In this document: positions 9,788 to 19,533 of the stretch, piece after piece
How positions within the stretch are numbered: the stretch's first letter is position 1
Layout: the number at the start of each line of letters is the position of its first letter
Source of the DNA: Clostridia bacterium
Lineage (GTDB): Bacteria > Bacillota > Clostridia > Oscillospirales > CAG-272
Assembly (NCBI GenBank): GCA_017631085.1
Contig: JAGBTY010000017.1
Span: 62,001 to 126,000, forward strand
DNA length: 64,000 nt
Reading direction: 5' to 3'
Made by a program: the position numbers and the translations under genes
The notes under the pieces: model-generated
Told to the model about the DNA's origin: nothing
Seen by the model: the letters and a program-made list of their open reading frames with translations, nothing else
Databases searched by the model: none

Positions 9788-12340
9788 TTGGAAAACGAAA
9801 ATATAGAATTTATTGACCAGAAAATAGTTGACGTGGAAATGGAGAAAGAAGTAAAAAGATCCTTTATTGAGTATTCCATGTCGGTTATAGCTGCCCGTGC
9901 TCTTCCCGACGTCAGAGACGGAATGAAGCCGGGACAGAGAAGAATAATGTACGCAATGTACGAGGACCATCTGACGTATGATAAGCCTTTCCGTAAATCA
10001 GCAACAACGGTCGGTAACGTTCTTGGTAGATACCATCCTCACGGTGACTCTGCCGTTTACGGAACGATGGTAAGAATGGCACAGGACTTTTCGCTCCGAT
10101 ATCCTCTTGTTGAGGGTCACGGAAACTTCGGCTCTGTAGACGGAGACGGAGCGGCGGCTTACCGTTATACCGAGGCGAGAATGTCAAAAATTGCCGACGA
10201 GCTTATGAGAGATATCGAAAAGGACGTAGTTGACTTTATGCCCAATTTCGATAACAGATTGAAAGAGCCAAGAGTATTGCCCTCACGTTTTCCCAACCTA
10301 CTTGTAAACGGATCTGTGGGAATTGCTGTCGGTATGGCGACCAACATTCCTCCTCATAATCTTGGAGAGGTAATAGATGCAACCATTTTCCGCATGGACA
10401 ATCCCGAATGTAGTGTTCTTGAGCTTATGGATTATGTCAAGGGTCCTGATTTCCCCACATACGGAACGGTATACGGCCTTAACGGTATTATTCAGGCATA
10501 TACGACGGGAAGAGGCAGAATAATCGTAAGAGCAAAAGCAAATATTGAGGAAGACAAGCATAGAATAGTCATTACAGAAATTCCTTATGGCGTAAATAAG
10601 AGTTTACTTTGTAAGGCAATCATCGACCTTGTTAAAGATAAGAGAATAGAGGGTATCACCGACGTTCGCGACGAATCGGGCAGAGACGGCATGAAGATAG
10701 TCGTTGACCACCGCCGTGATGCAAACGGACAGGTAATACTCAATCAGCTCTATAAGTATACTCAAATGCAGGATACTTGCGCGGTAAATATGCTGGCACT
10801 TGTAAACAATGAGCCGAAGATCCTTTCTCTTCCCCAGATACTTGACCTTTATATCGAGCACCAGAAGTCTGTTATCTACAGAAGAGTACAGTTTGAGCTT
10901 GAAAAGGCAAAGGCAAGAGCCCATATCTTTGAGGGCTATCATATCGCAATAGATAATATTGACCGCATAATCGAAATAATGAAGACATCGAAGTCTATTC
11001 CCGAAGCAAAGGAAAGACTTATGGCAGAATTATTCACCGTGACCTTTAAGGACGGATATGAGGATACTCTCGGTCAGGTAAGGCAGCTCTCCGAGGCTCA
11101 GGCTCAGGCAATAGTCGAAATGACTCTCGGTAAGCTCACGGGCATGGAAAGAGATAAGATAGAAGAAGAGCTCGCAAGACTTCACGCTCTCATTATTGAG
11201 CTTGAGGGAATACTTGCAGACACGGAAAAGGTAAAAGCTATACTTAAGGAAGAGATGTCCGATATCAAGAAGAAATTCTCTGACGAAAGAAGAACAGAGA
11301 TAGTAGCTGCTACCGACGATATAGAGATCGAGGACCTTATAGAGAAGCATAACTGCGTTATCACTATGTCTCACGCGGGATATATCAAGCGTTTGCCTGC
11401 CGATACCTACTCCGCGCAGAGAAGAGGAGGAAAGGGAATCATCGGAGCGACTACCAAGGAAGAGGACTTTATTGAGAAGGTAATGGCGGTATTCAGCCAT
11501 TCTTATCTCATGATGTTCACAAGCCGAGGCCGTGTTCATATGCGTAAGGCATATCAGATACCCGAAGCGTCGAGAACGGCAAAGGGAACGAATATCGTAA
11601 ATATCCTTGAGCTTCTTCCCGAGGAAAAGATTACGGCAATGATCACCGTAAACGAGTTTACCGACGACGGATATCTTACTATGGTAACCAAGAAGGGAAT
11701 TATTAAGAGAACTCTTCTCTCTGAATACGAGTATCAGAGAAAGGGAGGAAAGATAGCGCTTTCTCTCGACGATGATGACGAGCTCGTATTCGTAATGCTT
11801 ACAGACAATAACTGTGATATAATTCTTGCAACGAGAAACGGTATGGCAGTAAGATATTCTGTTGCAAACGTAAGAGCAATGGGAAGAACAGCAAGAGGTG
11901 TAAGAGGAATCAGACTTCGCGATGACGATTACATTGTAGGTGTTGCGGTCGTTGAGGAAAACAAATCGCTCATAACAGTCACCGAAAACGGATTCGGAAA
12001 GAGGATCGATTACGAAGACTTCAGAGAAATGAAGAATCGAGGCGGAAGCGGTGTTACCTGCCATAAGATAAGCGAAAAGACGGGTAAGCTTTGCTCGATA
12101 GCGTCTGTCGACGAGGGAGACGATATCATGATGATAACCGACGGCGGTACGATAATCAGAACGCCTGTATCGGGAATACCCACCTATTCGAGAACTGCAG
12201 GAGGAGTCATTCTTATGCGTCTCGGAGATGGCCACAGTCTTGTAAACTTCACAGCTGTTCCTCACGAGGAAGAAGAAAGTGAAGAGGATGTTGAGATAGT
12301 TGAAGCAGTAGAAAATAACGAGACATCTTCGGAAGAGTAA
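9788..12340 (+). CDS. gyrA: DNA gyrase subunit A
   Basis: Subunit that breaks and rejoins DNA through an active-site tyrosine (in [12 protein letters not shown]). The GyrA box QRRGGKG in the C-terminal beta-pinwheel marks it as GyrA rather than ParC. The start chosen is TTG at 9788 because AGGAAGGA lies 7 nt before it, giving 850 residues; an in-frame ATG at 9743 has no ribosome binding site and lies at the likely transcription start. In the quinolone-binding loop the sequence is [12 protein letters not shown]: the serine matching E. coli Ser83 is present, but the position of Asp87 is glycine. The C-terminus is acidic. Confidence 0.96.
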   Translation: MENENIEFIDQKIVDVEMEKEVKRSFIEYSMSVIAARALPDVRDGMKPGQRRIMYAMYEDHLTYDKPFRKSATTVGNVLGRYHPHGDSAVYGTMVRMAQDFSLRYPLVEGHGNFGSVDGDGAAAYRYTEARMSKIADELMRDIEKDVVDFMPNFDNRLKEPRVLPSRFPNLLVNGSVGIAVGMATNIPPHNLGEVIDATIFRMDNPECSVLELMDYVKGPDFPTYGTVYGLNGIIQAYTTGRGRIIVRAKANIEEDKHRIVITEIPYGVNKSLLCKAIIDLVKDKRIEGITDVRDESGRDGMKIVVDHRRDANGQVILNQLYKYTQMQDTCAVNMLALVNNEPKILSLPQILDLYIEHQKSVIYRRVQFELEKAKARAHIFEGYHIAIDNIDRIIEIMKTSKSIPEAKERLMAELFTVTFKDGYEDTLGQVRQLSEAQAQAIVEMTLGKLTGMERDKIEEELARLHALIIELEGILADTEKVKAILKEEMSDIKKKFSDERRTEIVAATDDIEIEDLIEKHNCVITMSHAGYIKRLPADTYSAQRRGGKGIIGATTKEEDFIEKVMAVFSHSYLMMFTSRGRVHMRKAYQIPEASRTAKGTNIVNILELLPEEKITAMITVNEFTDDGYLTMVTKKGIIKRTLLSEYEYQRKGGKIALSLDDDDELVFVMLTDNNCDIILATRNGMAVRYSVANVRAMGRTARGVRGIRLRDDDYIVGVAVVEENKSLITVTENGFGKRIDYEDFREMKNRGGSGVTCHKISEKTGKLCSIASVDEGDDIMMITDGGTIIRTPVSGIPTYSRTAGGVILMRLGDGHSLVNFTAVPHEEEESEEDVEIVEAVENNETSSEE

Positions 12341-12354
12341 AATAAAAACAACGC

Positions 12355-12381
12355 GGGGTAAGACAGAAAATGTCCTACCCC
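12355..12381 (+). repeat. Hairpin in the leader of the next gene
   Basis: GGGGTAAGACA (12355-12365) pairs with TGTCCTACCCC (12371-12381), one A-C mismatch. No T tract follows and the ribosome binding site of the next gene begins 9 bp later. It may be a processing site or weak attenuator. Confidence 0.45.
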
Positions 12382-12402
12382 ACGTCTATAAGGAGTGTTC
12401 TT

Positions 12403-13557
12403 ATGGAAAATGAAGAAAAGATAGAAAAAACGGAAGTGCAAAGGTCAAAGAATACAAACAGAGGAATACTTATAGCAATAGTTGCTACAGTTCTTTGTCT
12501 TGCTATAATTCTGACCTTCGTTCTTTGTTCAAGCCCCTATGAATACGAGGAGATAGAGGACAGATTTAAGGAACTTGTTGAGGCATCGTGGTATGTAAAC
12601 AGGATCCTTTTTGGTGTAGGAGCAGAGACACACCCAAGAGTGTACGATCCGCGGGAAAACACCAAGACATACTTGATTGAGGATCAGCTTCTGTACTACT
12701 ATTTTGAGATAGAAGACGAAAATTACGAAAGAGTGTTCGCATACAGAGAGCACAATTCCGAAAAATACAAATATATGGAAGTGACCTCAAAGAAGAAAGA
12801 AGATAAGCTTACATTTGACTATCGAAATCGAGAAAAAAATCTTTGGGGTTACATTATAGAAAATTATAATCCCACCGATATATCGGAAAAGACAGAGACC
12901 GAATATATAAGCGAAGTACTATATTATTATTATGATGTTGTAGATGAATCGGATAAGAGAATAGTTGCTTTCCGATCCTCGAATCTTGATCCATTTGAAT
13001 ATATGGAGATAACCAAAGAGGAAAAGAGCGGGAAAGAATACGATTATTATGACGAGACGGCGAAAGTATACGGATATATTCTTCCTGACTACAATGAAAC
13101 CAAATATCAGCTTTATTACAAAAAAAGTGATCCCAAAGATTACGATTACGTAAATGGTGACGTAAGCGGTATGAGATCTGTAATGGATATTAAGAACTTT
13201 GCCGAAACTGTATATTCGAAAAATTATCTTGAAAATACTATATACGAAACCCTGTTTGATGGCGTGGCAACGCTCAATGAAGAATATCTTACAGGAAGAA
13301 CGGCAAGATACTATGAATATACGAATAGCAACGGAGAGACGTGGCTTATGATGTCAAATACTTACGAAGCGGTAATATCCGACGAGAGACCCATATTTGA
13401 TTATTCTACCGCGGAGATAGTAAGGCCGTACAGAAGAAATTTCGTAAACGTAGAGATAGAATATTATTACGAAAGCGATCCGTCAGAAATTTATACCGTA
13501 AAAATATCCATGATAATGCAGGACGGAGTATGGATGCTTGACGGACAGACATTTTAA
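12403..13557 (+). CDS. Membrane-anchored tyrosine-rich protein with an internal duplication
   Basis: I do not recognise a family. The product (384 residues from the ATG at 12403, chosen because AAGGAG lies 7 nt before it) has a basic N-terminus, one membrane segment at about residues 21-42 and a large domain expected outside the membrane. Two adjacent stretches of about 70 residues resemble each other: YLIEDQLLYYYFEIED with RVFAYREHN, KYMEVT and LWGYIIENYNPT, then YISEVLYYYYDVVDE with RIVAFRSSN, EYMEIT and VYGYILPDYNET. The last third (about 260-384) is not obviously repeated. It follows gyrA after a hairpin and ends at a strong terminator. A secreted or anchored surface role is inference. 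Confidence 0.75.
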   Translation: MENEEKIEKTEVQRSKNTNRGILIAIVATVLCLAIILTFVLCSSPYEYEEIEDRFKELVEASWYVNRILFGVGAETHPRVYDPRENTKTYLIEDQLLYYYFEIEDENYERVFAYREHNSEKYKYMEVTSKKKEDKLTFDYRNREKNLWGYIIENYNPTDISEKTETEYISEVLYYYYDVVDESDKRIVAFRSSNLDPFEYMEITKEEKSGKEYDYYDETAKVYGYILPDYNETKYQLYYKKSDPKDYDYVNGDVSGMRSVMDIKNFAETVYSKNYLENTIYETLFDGVATLNEEYLTGRTARYYEYTNSNGETWLMMSNTYEAVISDERPIFDYSTAEIVRPYRRNFVNVEIEYYYESDPSEIYTVKISMIMQDGVWMLDGQTF

Positions 13558-13560
13558 AAT

Positions 13561-13593
13561 AAAAAACAGAGAACGTTTCGTTCTCTGTTTTTT
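13561..13593. terminator. Bidirectional terminator
   Basis: A 15-bp perfect stem (AAAAAACAGAGAACG and its complement) with a TTT loop lies between two convergent genes, with A and T tracts on both sides. Confidence 0.9.
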
Positions 13594-13616
13594 ATTTATG
13601 TATTACGGAAGAAAAG

Positions 13617-14114
13617 TTATTTATTTTCTTTCTTTGCGGTAAGAGAGCGGATAACTCCGAGTGCGCCGTCAATAATAAGAAGGATTCCTGCGACGAGCAC
13701 TGTCCATGCAATTGCTGATCCCGTATTGGTTATAAGGAAAACAGAAGCAACAATGCAGATAACGGGTTCGATAAGTCCGAGAACGATACCGAGAGCGCCA
13801 ACGTTTTTGTCCTTTACAGCGGCAATGATAGTCTTGAAGACCTCAAGTACGCCGTAAACAAGAAGAACGATACCGAGGATAACGAGCGCCAGATCAAGCA
13901 AGAGCCAGCCGATAATAAGAACAGCGGCAGCAAGAAGCGCTTTGACTATACCCGAAACGATACTCTTCTTGATAAGGTCAAGAACAGCGGTAACGATGAG
14001 AGCTACACCGAGAACGGTAATGCAGATTCCAACAACCTGTGCCTTGAGTATTACAAAGAGAATACCGAGGGCGAGAGTCATGAGTGCGGAAATAAATTGA
14101 GAAGTTTTTTTCAT
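13617..14114 (-). CDS. DUF308/HdeD-like membrane protein
   Basis: 165 residues that are almost entirely hydrophobic, with about six membrane helices arranged as short pairs and small-residue motifs such as LGIVLLVYGVLEVF. This pattern matches the DUF308 (HdeD) family of small integral membrane proteins of unclear function, linked in enterobacteria to acid stress. AAGGGG precedes the ATG. It is a single-gene unit ending at the shared terminator. Function here is unknown. Confidence 0.75.
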   Translation of the reverse strand: MKKTSQFISALMTLALGILFVILKAQVVGICITVLGVALIVTAVLDLIKKSIVSGIVKALLAAAVLIIGWLLLDLALVILGIVLLVYGVLEVFKTIIAAVKDKNVGALGIVLGLIEPVICIVASVFLITNTGSAIAWTVLVAGILLIIDGALGVIRSLTAKKENK

Positions 14115-14245
14115 ATGTCCTACCCCTTTAAATGAAATTTGTGCAATAAAATTATAAACACAGTAAATATTTTATTCTCAAAATATAAATAAAATATAAA
14201 TAAAGCAAGAACAAAGAGAAAATTCGTATTTTTTCTTCAAATTTT

Positions 14246-14824
14246 TTATTCGAGCTCGTCCAGTGTCTTTTTGAACGAAGCGAGGAAGTTATCACAAAAG
14301 TATTTTATTTCGGGGTATTCGTAGTATGCTTCGACTTCTTTTTTTAGCGATTTTTCTGCTTTTGCAAACTCTCGGTTTCCGCTTTTCATTTCCTCGACAC
14401 ACTTGATATATGCGGAAATTTTGTCAGCTGCCTTGACGAGAATGTGCTCATAGGAGTCCTCTTTTTGCATGACGATATCTGTGTAGTCATCTCTTATTTC
14501 GGGAGGAAGCATAGAGAGAAGCTTTTCGTTTGCAACCACCTCAAGCTCTTTGTATGCCGAGCGTATCTGGGGGTTGTAATATTTTATAGGCGTTGGTAGA
14601 TCTCCCGTTATTACTTCTCCCGTCTCGTGATAAAGCGCAAGAGTTGTGACTCTGTTCGCATCAAGAGTGCCGTCAAAGAGACGGTTTTTTATAATGGCAA
14701 GAGCATGAGCAATTTGTGCTACCTGAGCACTATGCTCTGCAATATTTTCGTTGTCGATGGATTTCATAAGACTCCATCTTTTTATAAGCTTCATTCTTGC
14801 CATGTAGGCGAAAAAATTATACAT
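14246..14824 (-). CDS. yfbR: YfbR-like HD-superfamily phosphohydrolase with HE in place of HD
   Basis: 192 residues closely resembling 5'-deoxynucleotidase YfbR, which removes phosphate from deoxynucleoside monophosphates. Visible family marks are RMKLIKRWSLM near the start, EHSAQVAQIAHALA (first metal histidine) and the TGDLPTPIKYYNP segment. The second metal motif, normally HD, reads HE here (ALYHETGEV), a conservative change at a metal ligand. The later aspartate is present in KAADKISAYIK. It follows the zinc-ribbon gene by 19 bp on the same strand, so the two are probably co-transcribed. A true mononucleotidase role is likely but the altered ligand leaves doubt. Confidence 0.82.
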   Translation of the reverse strand: MYNFFAYMARMKLIKRWSLMKSIDNENIAEHSAQVAQIAHALAIIKNRLFDGTLDANRVTTLALYHETGEVITGDLPTPIKYYNPQIRSAYKELEVVANEKLLSMLPPEIRDDYTDIVMQKEDSYEHILVKAADKISAYIKCVEEMKSGNREFAKAEKSLKKEVEAYYEYPEIKYFCDNFLASFKKTLDELE

Positions 14825-14843
14825 ATCAGGTCCTTAAAGTGAA

Positions 14844-15488
14844 TTATTTCAATATGAGCTTATCCGAAGTTAAAAAGTTGTGAGCGTCAATAAGGGAATT
14901 TGCCGATATGAGCTTGGACGCCCCGCACTTTTTGCAGCTTACCTTAACTCCGTCGGAGCAAAATTCTATCTCATAGTCTCCCTCAGTATCTTCGGGACAG
15001 AGACACTCTATATTTCCTTCTTCGTCAAATTCCTTGATAACGTAGGTTATTATCTCAAGTATCTGTGGATCGGTGAGCTCGTCTTCTCCGTTGCTGCGCA
15101 AGGAGTTAAAGCTTTCTATTCCGTTTTCTTCAAGCAGGTCAAGAAGCTCAAGCTCTGTTCTTGAAAGCTCTGCTTTCACGTGATCCATATCACCCATCAT
15201 ACATATATTAATATCTGAATAAGGGCAGGGAAGCACAAAAAGATCTTTTCCAAAAAAAATAGAGGTATTTACTGTAAAGCTATGTGGGTTAGGACAAAGA
15301 ATACAGGGTACTGTCAGACGAACCTTTCCGTCCTTGCTTTGCACTGCCGACATCTCGCTTCCGCCGCAATCACATTTCAGCTTTACCATATCGGCGTGAA
15401 GTTTGAAAAGGTCTACTACGCTTAACACTCCCGCACCGCATGAGGGGCAACGGTATGCAAGAGTTGTTTGTTTTGGTTCAAGTATCAT
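14844..15488 (-). CDS. Zinc-ribbon protein of unknown function
   Basis: 214 residues with several cysteine pairs: CPSCG near residue 14, CDCGG near 39, CILCP near 62, CLCPED near 165 and CKKCG near 188, suggesting at least two zinc ribbons flanking an acidic helical middle (LSRTELELLDLLEENG). No catalytic motif is seen. It is the first gene of a two-gene unit with the YfbR-like hydrolase. A role in nucleic acid or protein contacts is possible but unproven. Confidence 0.75.
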   Translation of the reverse strand: MILEPKQTTLAYRCPSCGAGVLSVVDLFKLHADMVKLKCDCGGSEMSAVQSKDGKVRLTVPCILCPNPHSFTVNTSIFFGKDLFVLPCPYSDINICMMGDMDHVKAELSRTELELLDLLEENGIESFNSLRSNGEDELTDPQILEIITYVIKEFDEEGNIECLCPEDTEGDYEIEFCSDGVKVSCKKCGASKLISANSLIDAHNFLTSDKLILK

Positions 15489-15518
15489 ATTTTTTCCTTA
15501 ATATCAAAAATTATTTTA

Positions 15519-15549
15519 ATAGCGGCATCAAAGGGTTCGATGCCGCTAT
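15519..15549 (-). terminator. Terminator of the foldase gene
   Basis: ATAGCGGCATC pairs with GATGCCGCTAT (11 bp); on the - strand it is followed by an AT-rich tract ending in five T residues. It lies 8 bp past the stop of the gene at 15558-17492. Confidence 0.75.
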
Positions 15550-15557
15550 GTGTTTAT

Positions 15558-17492
15558 TTAATAGGATTTTGCTTGCTTTGCTTTTGCCGATACCTTGTCG
15601 TTTATTTCTATCGTATAGGTATTTGTCATGTTAGTGTAATATTCGTTTACACTATTAGAAAATACAACGCTCTTGGCACTGTTGTACCAAAGCTCGTCTC
15701 CGTTTTCGTAGAAGAAGAGAACCGCATAAGAAGATTCAGTAGCTCCTTCGGTCTTAAATGCTACAACTTCTGTTGTAATGTCACCGAGCTTTCTTGCATC
15801 ATCAAAGAGCCACTCGTCTATCTCGGTAATACCGAGACCTCCCTCTGAGTAGTTTTCTATCTTATCGTTTCCGCTAAATCCGGTTGCGTTGGTTGCTTCA
15901 TCTTCCATAAATGCTTCGAAGTCCTCGAGTGAGAGGTCTTTCGTTGCGAGAAGCTCTTCTATTGCATCTTCAGCATCTTCCTTTGAAGAATAGATAGCAT
16001 ATGCAAAGTTCTTGGAATTTTCTGTATCCTTGTGAGCGGTGGATTTGAGCATATAAACGGTAGTATTAAAGGTCTGTGTGTCTGCCTTGACTTCTGCATT
16101 GTCAGCTCCGTCGCCCGTTTCTACTACCTTTGTGTCAAGTGCTTTTCTTCCGTCAGCAAATGCCCAGTCGGAGAGAGATTCCACTTCGTCATCCTTATCA
16201 TCGGTAAAGGTGACCTTCTCGGTAAGAAGCGCTTTCTTGGATGTGAGAGAAGCCTTGTGGGTGTTTTCGATAATGCTTGTCATGTATACGTTAGAGCCCT
16301 CGATGGTGAGAGTAACACCGCAAATATCAAAGCTTTTATCTGTTTTGTTTTCTTTTACAATAGTTGTTTTTTCCTTGTTAGCAATAATATCCTCAACTAT
16401 CTTGGGTATGATCTTGTCGCGAAGAGTCTTTGCGTTTTCATCCGAGGGCTTATCGTCTTTCGTTGCAAAAGCAGCACTCTTTACGTATTTGTCATAGTTT
16501 ATTTCAACTATCTTTTCTGTTGCGTACTTTTCAAAATCATTGATGCTTGTTTTACCCTTGAGGGCTGCAGCAAGCTCCTTGGTAGCAGCTATCTTTTCTG
16601 CATATGCCTTAAGAACGGCATCCTTTTTCTCTGCAAGCTCGTTAGCATCGTAGTTATCCTTTCCGATAACCTCCTTGGCTACGTCGGTATACTTTACCGT
16701 AAACGTATAGGAGAGATAGTCAACGATATCGTATTTTGAGCTGTTTTCGTCGTATTCGTCCTTTATCTGATCATCGGTGACTTCTTCCATGAGCATATCA
16801 TTGAGATGACTGATACATTTTTCAGCAAGGAGAGAAAGCTCCATTGCCTTTTTAACGTCACCCTTTGAAACGCCCTTTCCGTAAGAAGCGGAGATGTAGG
16901 AGGAAGCAGATCCGTAGCCGTACATACTTGCCATCTGGTCGAAGGAATCAAGAGACTGATCGATATAGGCTTTATCTTCCTCGTCGAGCTCGATTCCGAG
17001 AGCAACTGCCTCTTCACAGTAACGAAGGGTATCTTTTACAGTTTCCTTCGTGCGAGCGAGAATGTAGTCGTACCATGTTTTTCCGACAAAATCTGTTCCT
17101 ATGAATGAAGTCTCATAAGCCATACCGCCCTCTGTCTTCGGAACGCCGAATTGCTGGTCATCAAGAGGCTTTGTGGTATCAAGACTGTAATTGGAGAGAT
17201 AATTTTTATGTTCCTCTTGGAAGCTTTGGTATTCAAGGTTGAAGAAATATGACATCATATTTCCGTTCACCTTAAAATTCTCACTGGAAGCAGCCGTCTG
17301 CATACGGAGGATAACACCGTTTGCTATAAGTAAGCTGGACACTACCGAAATAATAACGGTAAGAGTAATAAGTATAGCGATGAGAGACATCGCCCAGCTT
17401 GGCATCCCCTTTTTTTCCTTGGTTTTTATACCGTAAGAATTTGCAAGCTTTTCGTTTGCTCTGTTATTTCTGATTCTGTTTGATTTTCCCAT
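15558..17492 (-). CDS. Membrane-anchored SurA/PrsA-like foldase, parvulin region degenerate
   Basis: 644 residues: a basic cytoplasmic N-terminus, one membrane segment (about 31-58), then a long charged region. The part around residues 85-270 has the helical character of SurA/trigger-type chaperone domains (EEAVALGIELDEEDKAYIDQ). Two C-terminal stretches resemble PpiC/parvulin repeats (AYAIYSSKEDAEDAIEELL; FSGNDKIENYSEGGLG; VVAFKTEGATESSYAVLFF), but key isomerase residues are not clear. A role in folding exported proteins is inferred from this layout. A -10 TATAAT (17550-17555, - strand) lies before it, with a weak -35. It follows rnjA in the same direction. Confidence 0.7.
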   Translation of the reverse strand: MGKSNRIRNNRANEKLANSYGIKTKEKKGMPSWAMSLIAILITLTVIISVVSSLLIANGVILRMQTAASSENFKVNGNMMSYFFNLEYQSFQEEHKNYLSNYSLDTTKPLDDQQFGVPKTEGGMAYETSFIGTDFVGKTWYDYILARTKETVKDTLRYCEEAVALGIELDEEDKAYIDQSLDSFDQMASMYGYGSASSYISASYGKGVSKGDVKKAMELSLLAEKCISHLNDMLMEEVTDDQIKDEYDENSSKYDIVDYLSYTFTVKYTDVAKEVIGKDNYDANELAEKKDAVLKAYAEKIAATKELAAALKGKTSINDFEKYATEKIVEINYDKYVKSAAFATKDDKPSDENAKTLRDKIIPKIVEDIIANKEKTTIVKENKTDKSFDICGVTLTIEGSNVYMTSIIENTHKASLTSKKALLTEKVTFTDDKDDEVESLSDWAFADGRKALDTKVVETGDGADNAEVKADTQTFNTTVYMLKSTAHKDTENSKNFAYAIYSSKEDAEDAIEELLATKDLSLEDFEAFMEDEATNATGFSGNDKIENYSEGGLGITEIDEWLFDDARKLGDITTEVVAFKTEGATESSYAVLFFYENGDELWYNSAKSVVFSNSVNEYYTNMTNTYTIEINDKVSAKAKQAKSY

Positions 17493-17620
17493 GGGGGTTT
17501 TCCACCTTTATTTTTATTTTCTTTCAGCCTTTGCTGAAGCTATCAATATATTATACAATTATTGAGTGATAAAATCTTGAATTAGATATGAATATACTAT
17601 GAATTTATAGATTTTTTTGA

Positions 17621-19297
17621 TCAAACATTCATAATTACGGGGAGTACCATAGGCTTACGTTTGGTTTTCGAATAAAGATATTTTGAAAGATCGTCCTTAA
17701 CGCACGCCTTGAGTTCCATTCTGTCGATCTTGTCTCTTCGGAGCAGACAGTCGTTTATAGCCTCTGCTGCAATAGAGCGAACGTCTTCCATAAGCTCTTC
17801 CGATTCTCTGACGTAAACGAATCCCCTGGATACTACGTCAGGGCCTGAAAGAAGAAGTCTGGATTCGGTATCTACCGTTGCGACTACAACAATAAGACCG
17901 TCTTGAGCCAGATGACGTCTGTCTCGAAGAACAATATTTCCAACGTCACCCACGCCGTAGCCGTCAACGAGTATCTTGCCCGATGGAACAGTTCCTGCGA
18001 ATCTCGCACCCTTTGAGTCTATCTCAAGCACTTTTCCAATTTCGGAAATAAAGATATTTCGGTCTTCAATTCCCATGTCGAGCGCAAGTGCTCTGTTTGC
18101 CGCAAGATGTCTGTATTCTCCGTGAACGGGAAGAAAATACTTGGGCTTGACAAGCGCTTGCATGAGCTTAAGCTCTTCCTGACAAGCGTGTCCCGAAACG
18201 TGTACTTCAGCAACGGCGTCGTGAAGGACGTTTACTCCGTTCTTTATAAGCTCATTTATTATTCTTCCTACAAGCTTTTCGTTTCCCGGAATAGCGCTTG
18301 AGGAGAGTACAACAAGGTCATTCCTTCCGAGTGTGACTTGAGCATGATCGGAAAATGCCATTCTGTAAAGAGCCGACATGGGCTCTCCTTGGCTTCCTGT
18401 AGTAACCAGAGTCAGCTCTTCAGGACGGAAACGCTTTATTTCATTTATGTCAACGAGAACGCCCTCGGGAACGGTCATATAGCCAAGCTCGATAGCGGCA
18501 CTGATTATATTCTGCATACTGCGTCCCGTAATAGCGACACGTCTGCCGTGATTTAGGCTTACGTTTATTATTTGCTGAACTCTGTGAACGTTAGAGGAAA
18601 AGGTCGCTATGACTATTCTCTTGTCTTTGTTAGCGTTGAAAATATATTCGAGCGATCTTCCCACGTTTTTTTCCGAGGGAGTATATCCGGGTCTTTCTGC
18701 GTTTGTTGACTCACACATAAGAAGGAGAGTGCCTCTTCTTCCTATTTCTCCAAGACGGGTAATGTTCATCATGTCTCCGTCTATTGGGCTTATGTCAAGC
18801 TTAAAGTCTCCCGAATGAACTACCATTCCGAGAGGAGTAGAGATAGCGAGACAGCAAGCATCTGCTATGGAGTGGTTGACATGGATAAATTCAGCTGCAA
18901 AAGAGCCGAGTCTTACCGTTTGACCTGCCTTTACGCAATTAAGCTGGGGCTCGAAAGGAAGCTGATGCTCTTCGAGCTTGTATTTTATAATACCGAGAGT
19001 CAGCTTCGTGCCGTATATAGGTGCATTTATTTGTCTTAAAAAGTATGGAATACCGCCGATATGGTCTTCATGTCCATGGGTGAGAAGTATTCCTCTTATT
19101 TTTTCCTTGTTGGCTTCGAGATAAGATATATCGGGGATCACAAGGTCAATACCCGGCATTTCCTCGTCGGGAAAGCCAAGACCGCAGTCTATTATTATTA
19201 TATCGTCTCCGTATTCAAGGACGGTAAGGTTTTTTCCTATCTCGTTAAGACCGCCGAGAGGAATTATACGGAGCTTGCCTTTTTCTTTTTTGGGCAT
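17621..19297 (-). CDS. rnjA: Ribonuclease J
   Basis: Metallo-beta-lactamase/beta-CASP ribonuclease with 5'-3' exonuclease and endonuclease activity, central to mRNA decay and rRNA maturation in Firmicutes. The metal motif HGHEDH is at residues 74-79, the beta-CASP domain follows, and HVSGHACQEEL with PVHGEYRH completes the active site. The length of 558 residues matches RNase J1. The ribosome binding site AAAGGAAG lies about 13 nt from the ATG, a longer gap than usual, and no closer in-frame start exists. A roughly 190-nt structured leader precedes it. Confidence 0.96.
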   Translation of the reverse strand: MPKKEKGKLRIIPLGGLNEIGKNLTVLEYGDDIIIIDCGLGFPDEEMPGIDLVIPDISYLEANKEKIRGILLTHGHEDHIGGIPYFLRQINAPIYGTKLTLGIIKYKLEEHQLPFEPQLNCVKAGQTVRLGSFAAEFIHVNHSIADACCLAISTPLGMVVHSGDFKLDISPIDGDMMNITRLGEIGRRGTLLLMCESTNAERPGYTPSEKNVGRSLEYIFNANKDKRIVIATFSSNVHRVQQIINVSLNHGRRVAITGRSMQNIISAAIELGYMTVPEGVLVDINEIKRFRPEELTLVTTGSQGEPMSALYRMAFSDHAQVTLGRNDLVVLSSSAIPGNEKLVGRIINELIKNGVNVLHDAVAEVHVSGHACQEELKLMQALVKPKYFLPVHGEYRHLAANRALALDMGIEDRNIFISEIGKVLEIDSKGARFAGTVPSGKILVDGYGVGDVGNIVLRDRRHLAQDGLIVVVATVDTESRLLLSGPDVVSRGFVYVRESEELMEDVRSIAAEAINDCLLRRDKIDRMELKACVKDDLSKYLYSKTKRKPMVLPVIMNV

Positions 19298-19494
19298 AGA
19301 TACAGTTATGCTTCCTTTCTGTGATTTTTATAATTTTATAGTAAAGCTTTGCGGTATTTACGCCCTTGACGCATCGGCGTAAATCCTTGCAAAAGAAGTG
19401 ATACGGAGCAGAGGGTGTTGCCTTTGCTGTCAATAGAAAAAGCAGTACCGCTCTCTGCTATTTCCTTGACTTCCTAAATTTAAATCCAATGAAC
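19298..19494 (-). promoter_or_regulatory. Long structured 5' leader of rnjA
   Basis: The promoter places the start of transcription near 19488, leaving about 190 nt before the rnjA ATG. On the - strand AGCAGAG near the 5' end can pair with CTCTGCT about 45 nt later, and a second strong hairpin (19347-19395) pairs TTTGC, GG and ATTTACGCC with GGCGTAAAT, CC and GCAAA just upstream of the ribosome binding site. No terminator or known riboswitch is recognised. Autoregulation by RNase J is inference. Confidence 0.55.
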
Positions 19495-19523
19495 ATTATA
19501 CCATAACCAAGAAATTTTGTCAA
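19495..19523 (-). promoter_or_regulatory. SigA promoter of rnjA
   Basis: On the - strand, TTGACA (19518-19523), a 17-nt spacer and TATAAT (19495-19500), both exact consensus. Confidence 0.9.
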
Positions 19524-19533
19524 TAGAGAGGAG

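Noticed and set aside
11030-12265. Long open frame on the - strand (411 codons)
   Set aside because: It lies wholly antisense to the well-conserved gyrA and reads as low-complexity Ser/Tyr/Arg-rich sequence without a ribosome binding site.
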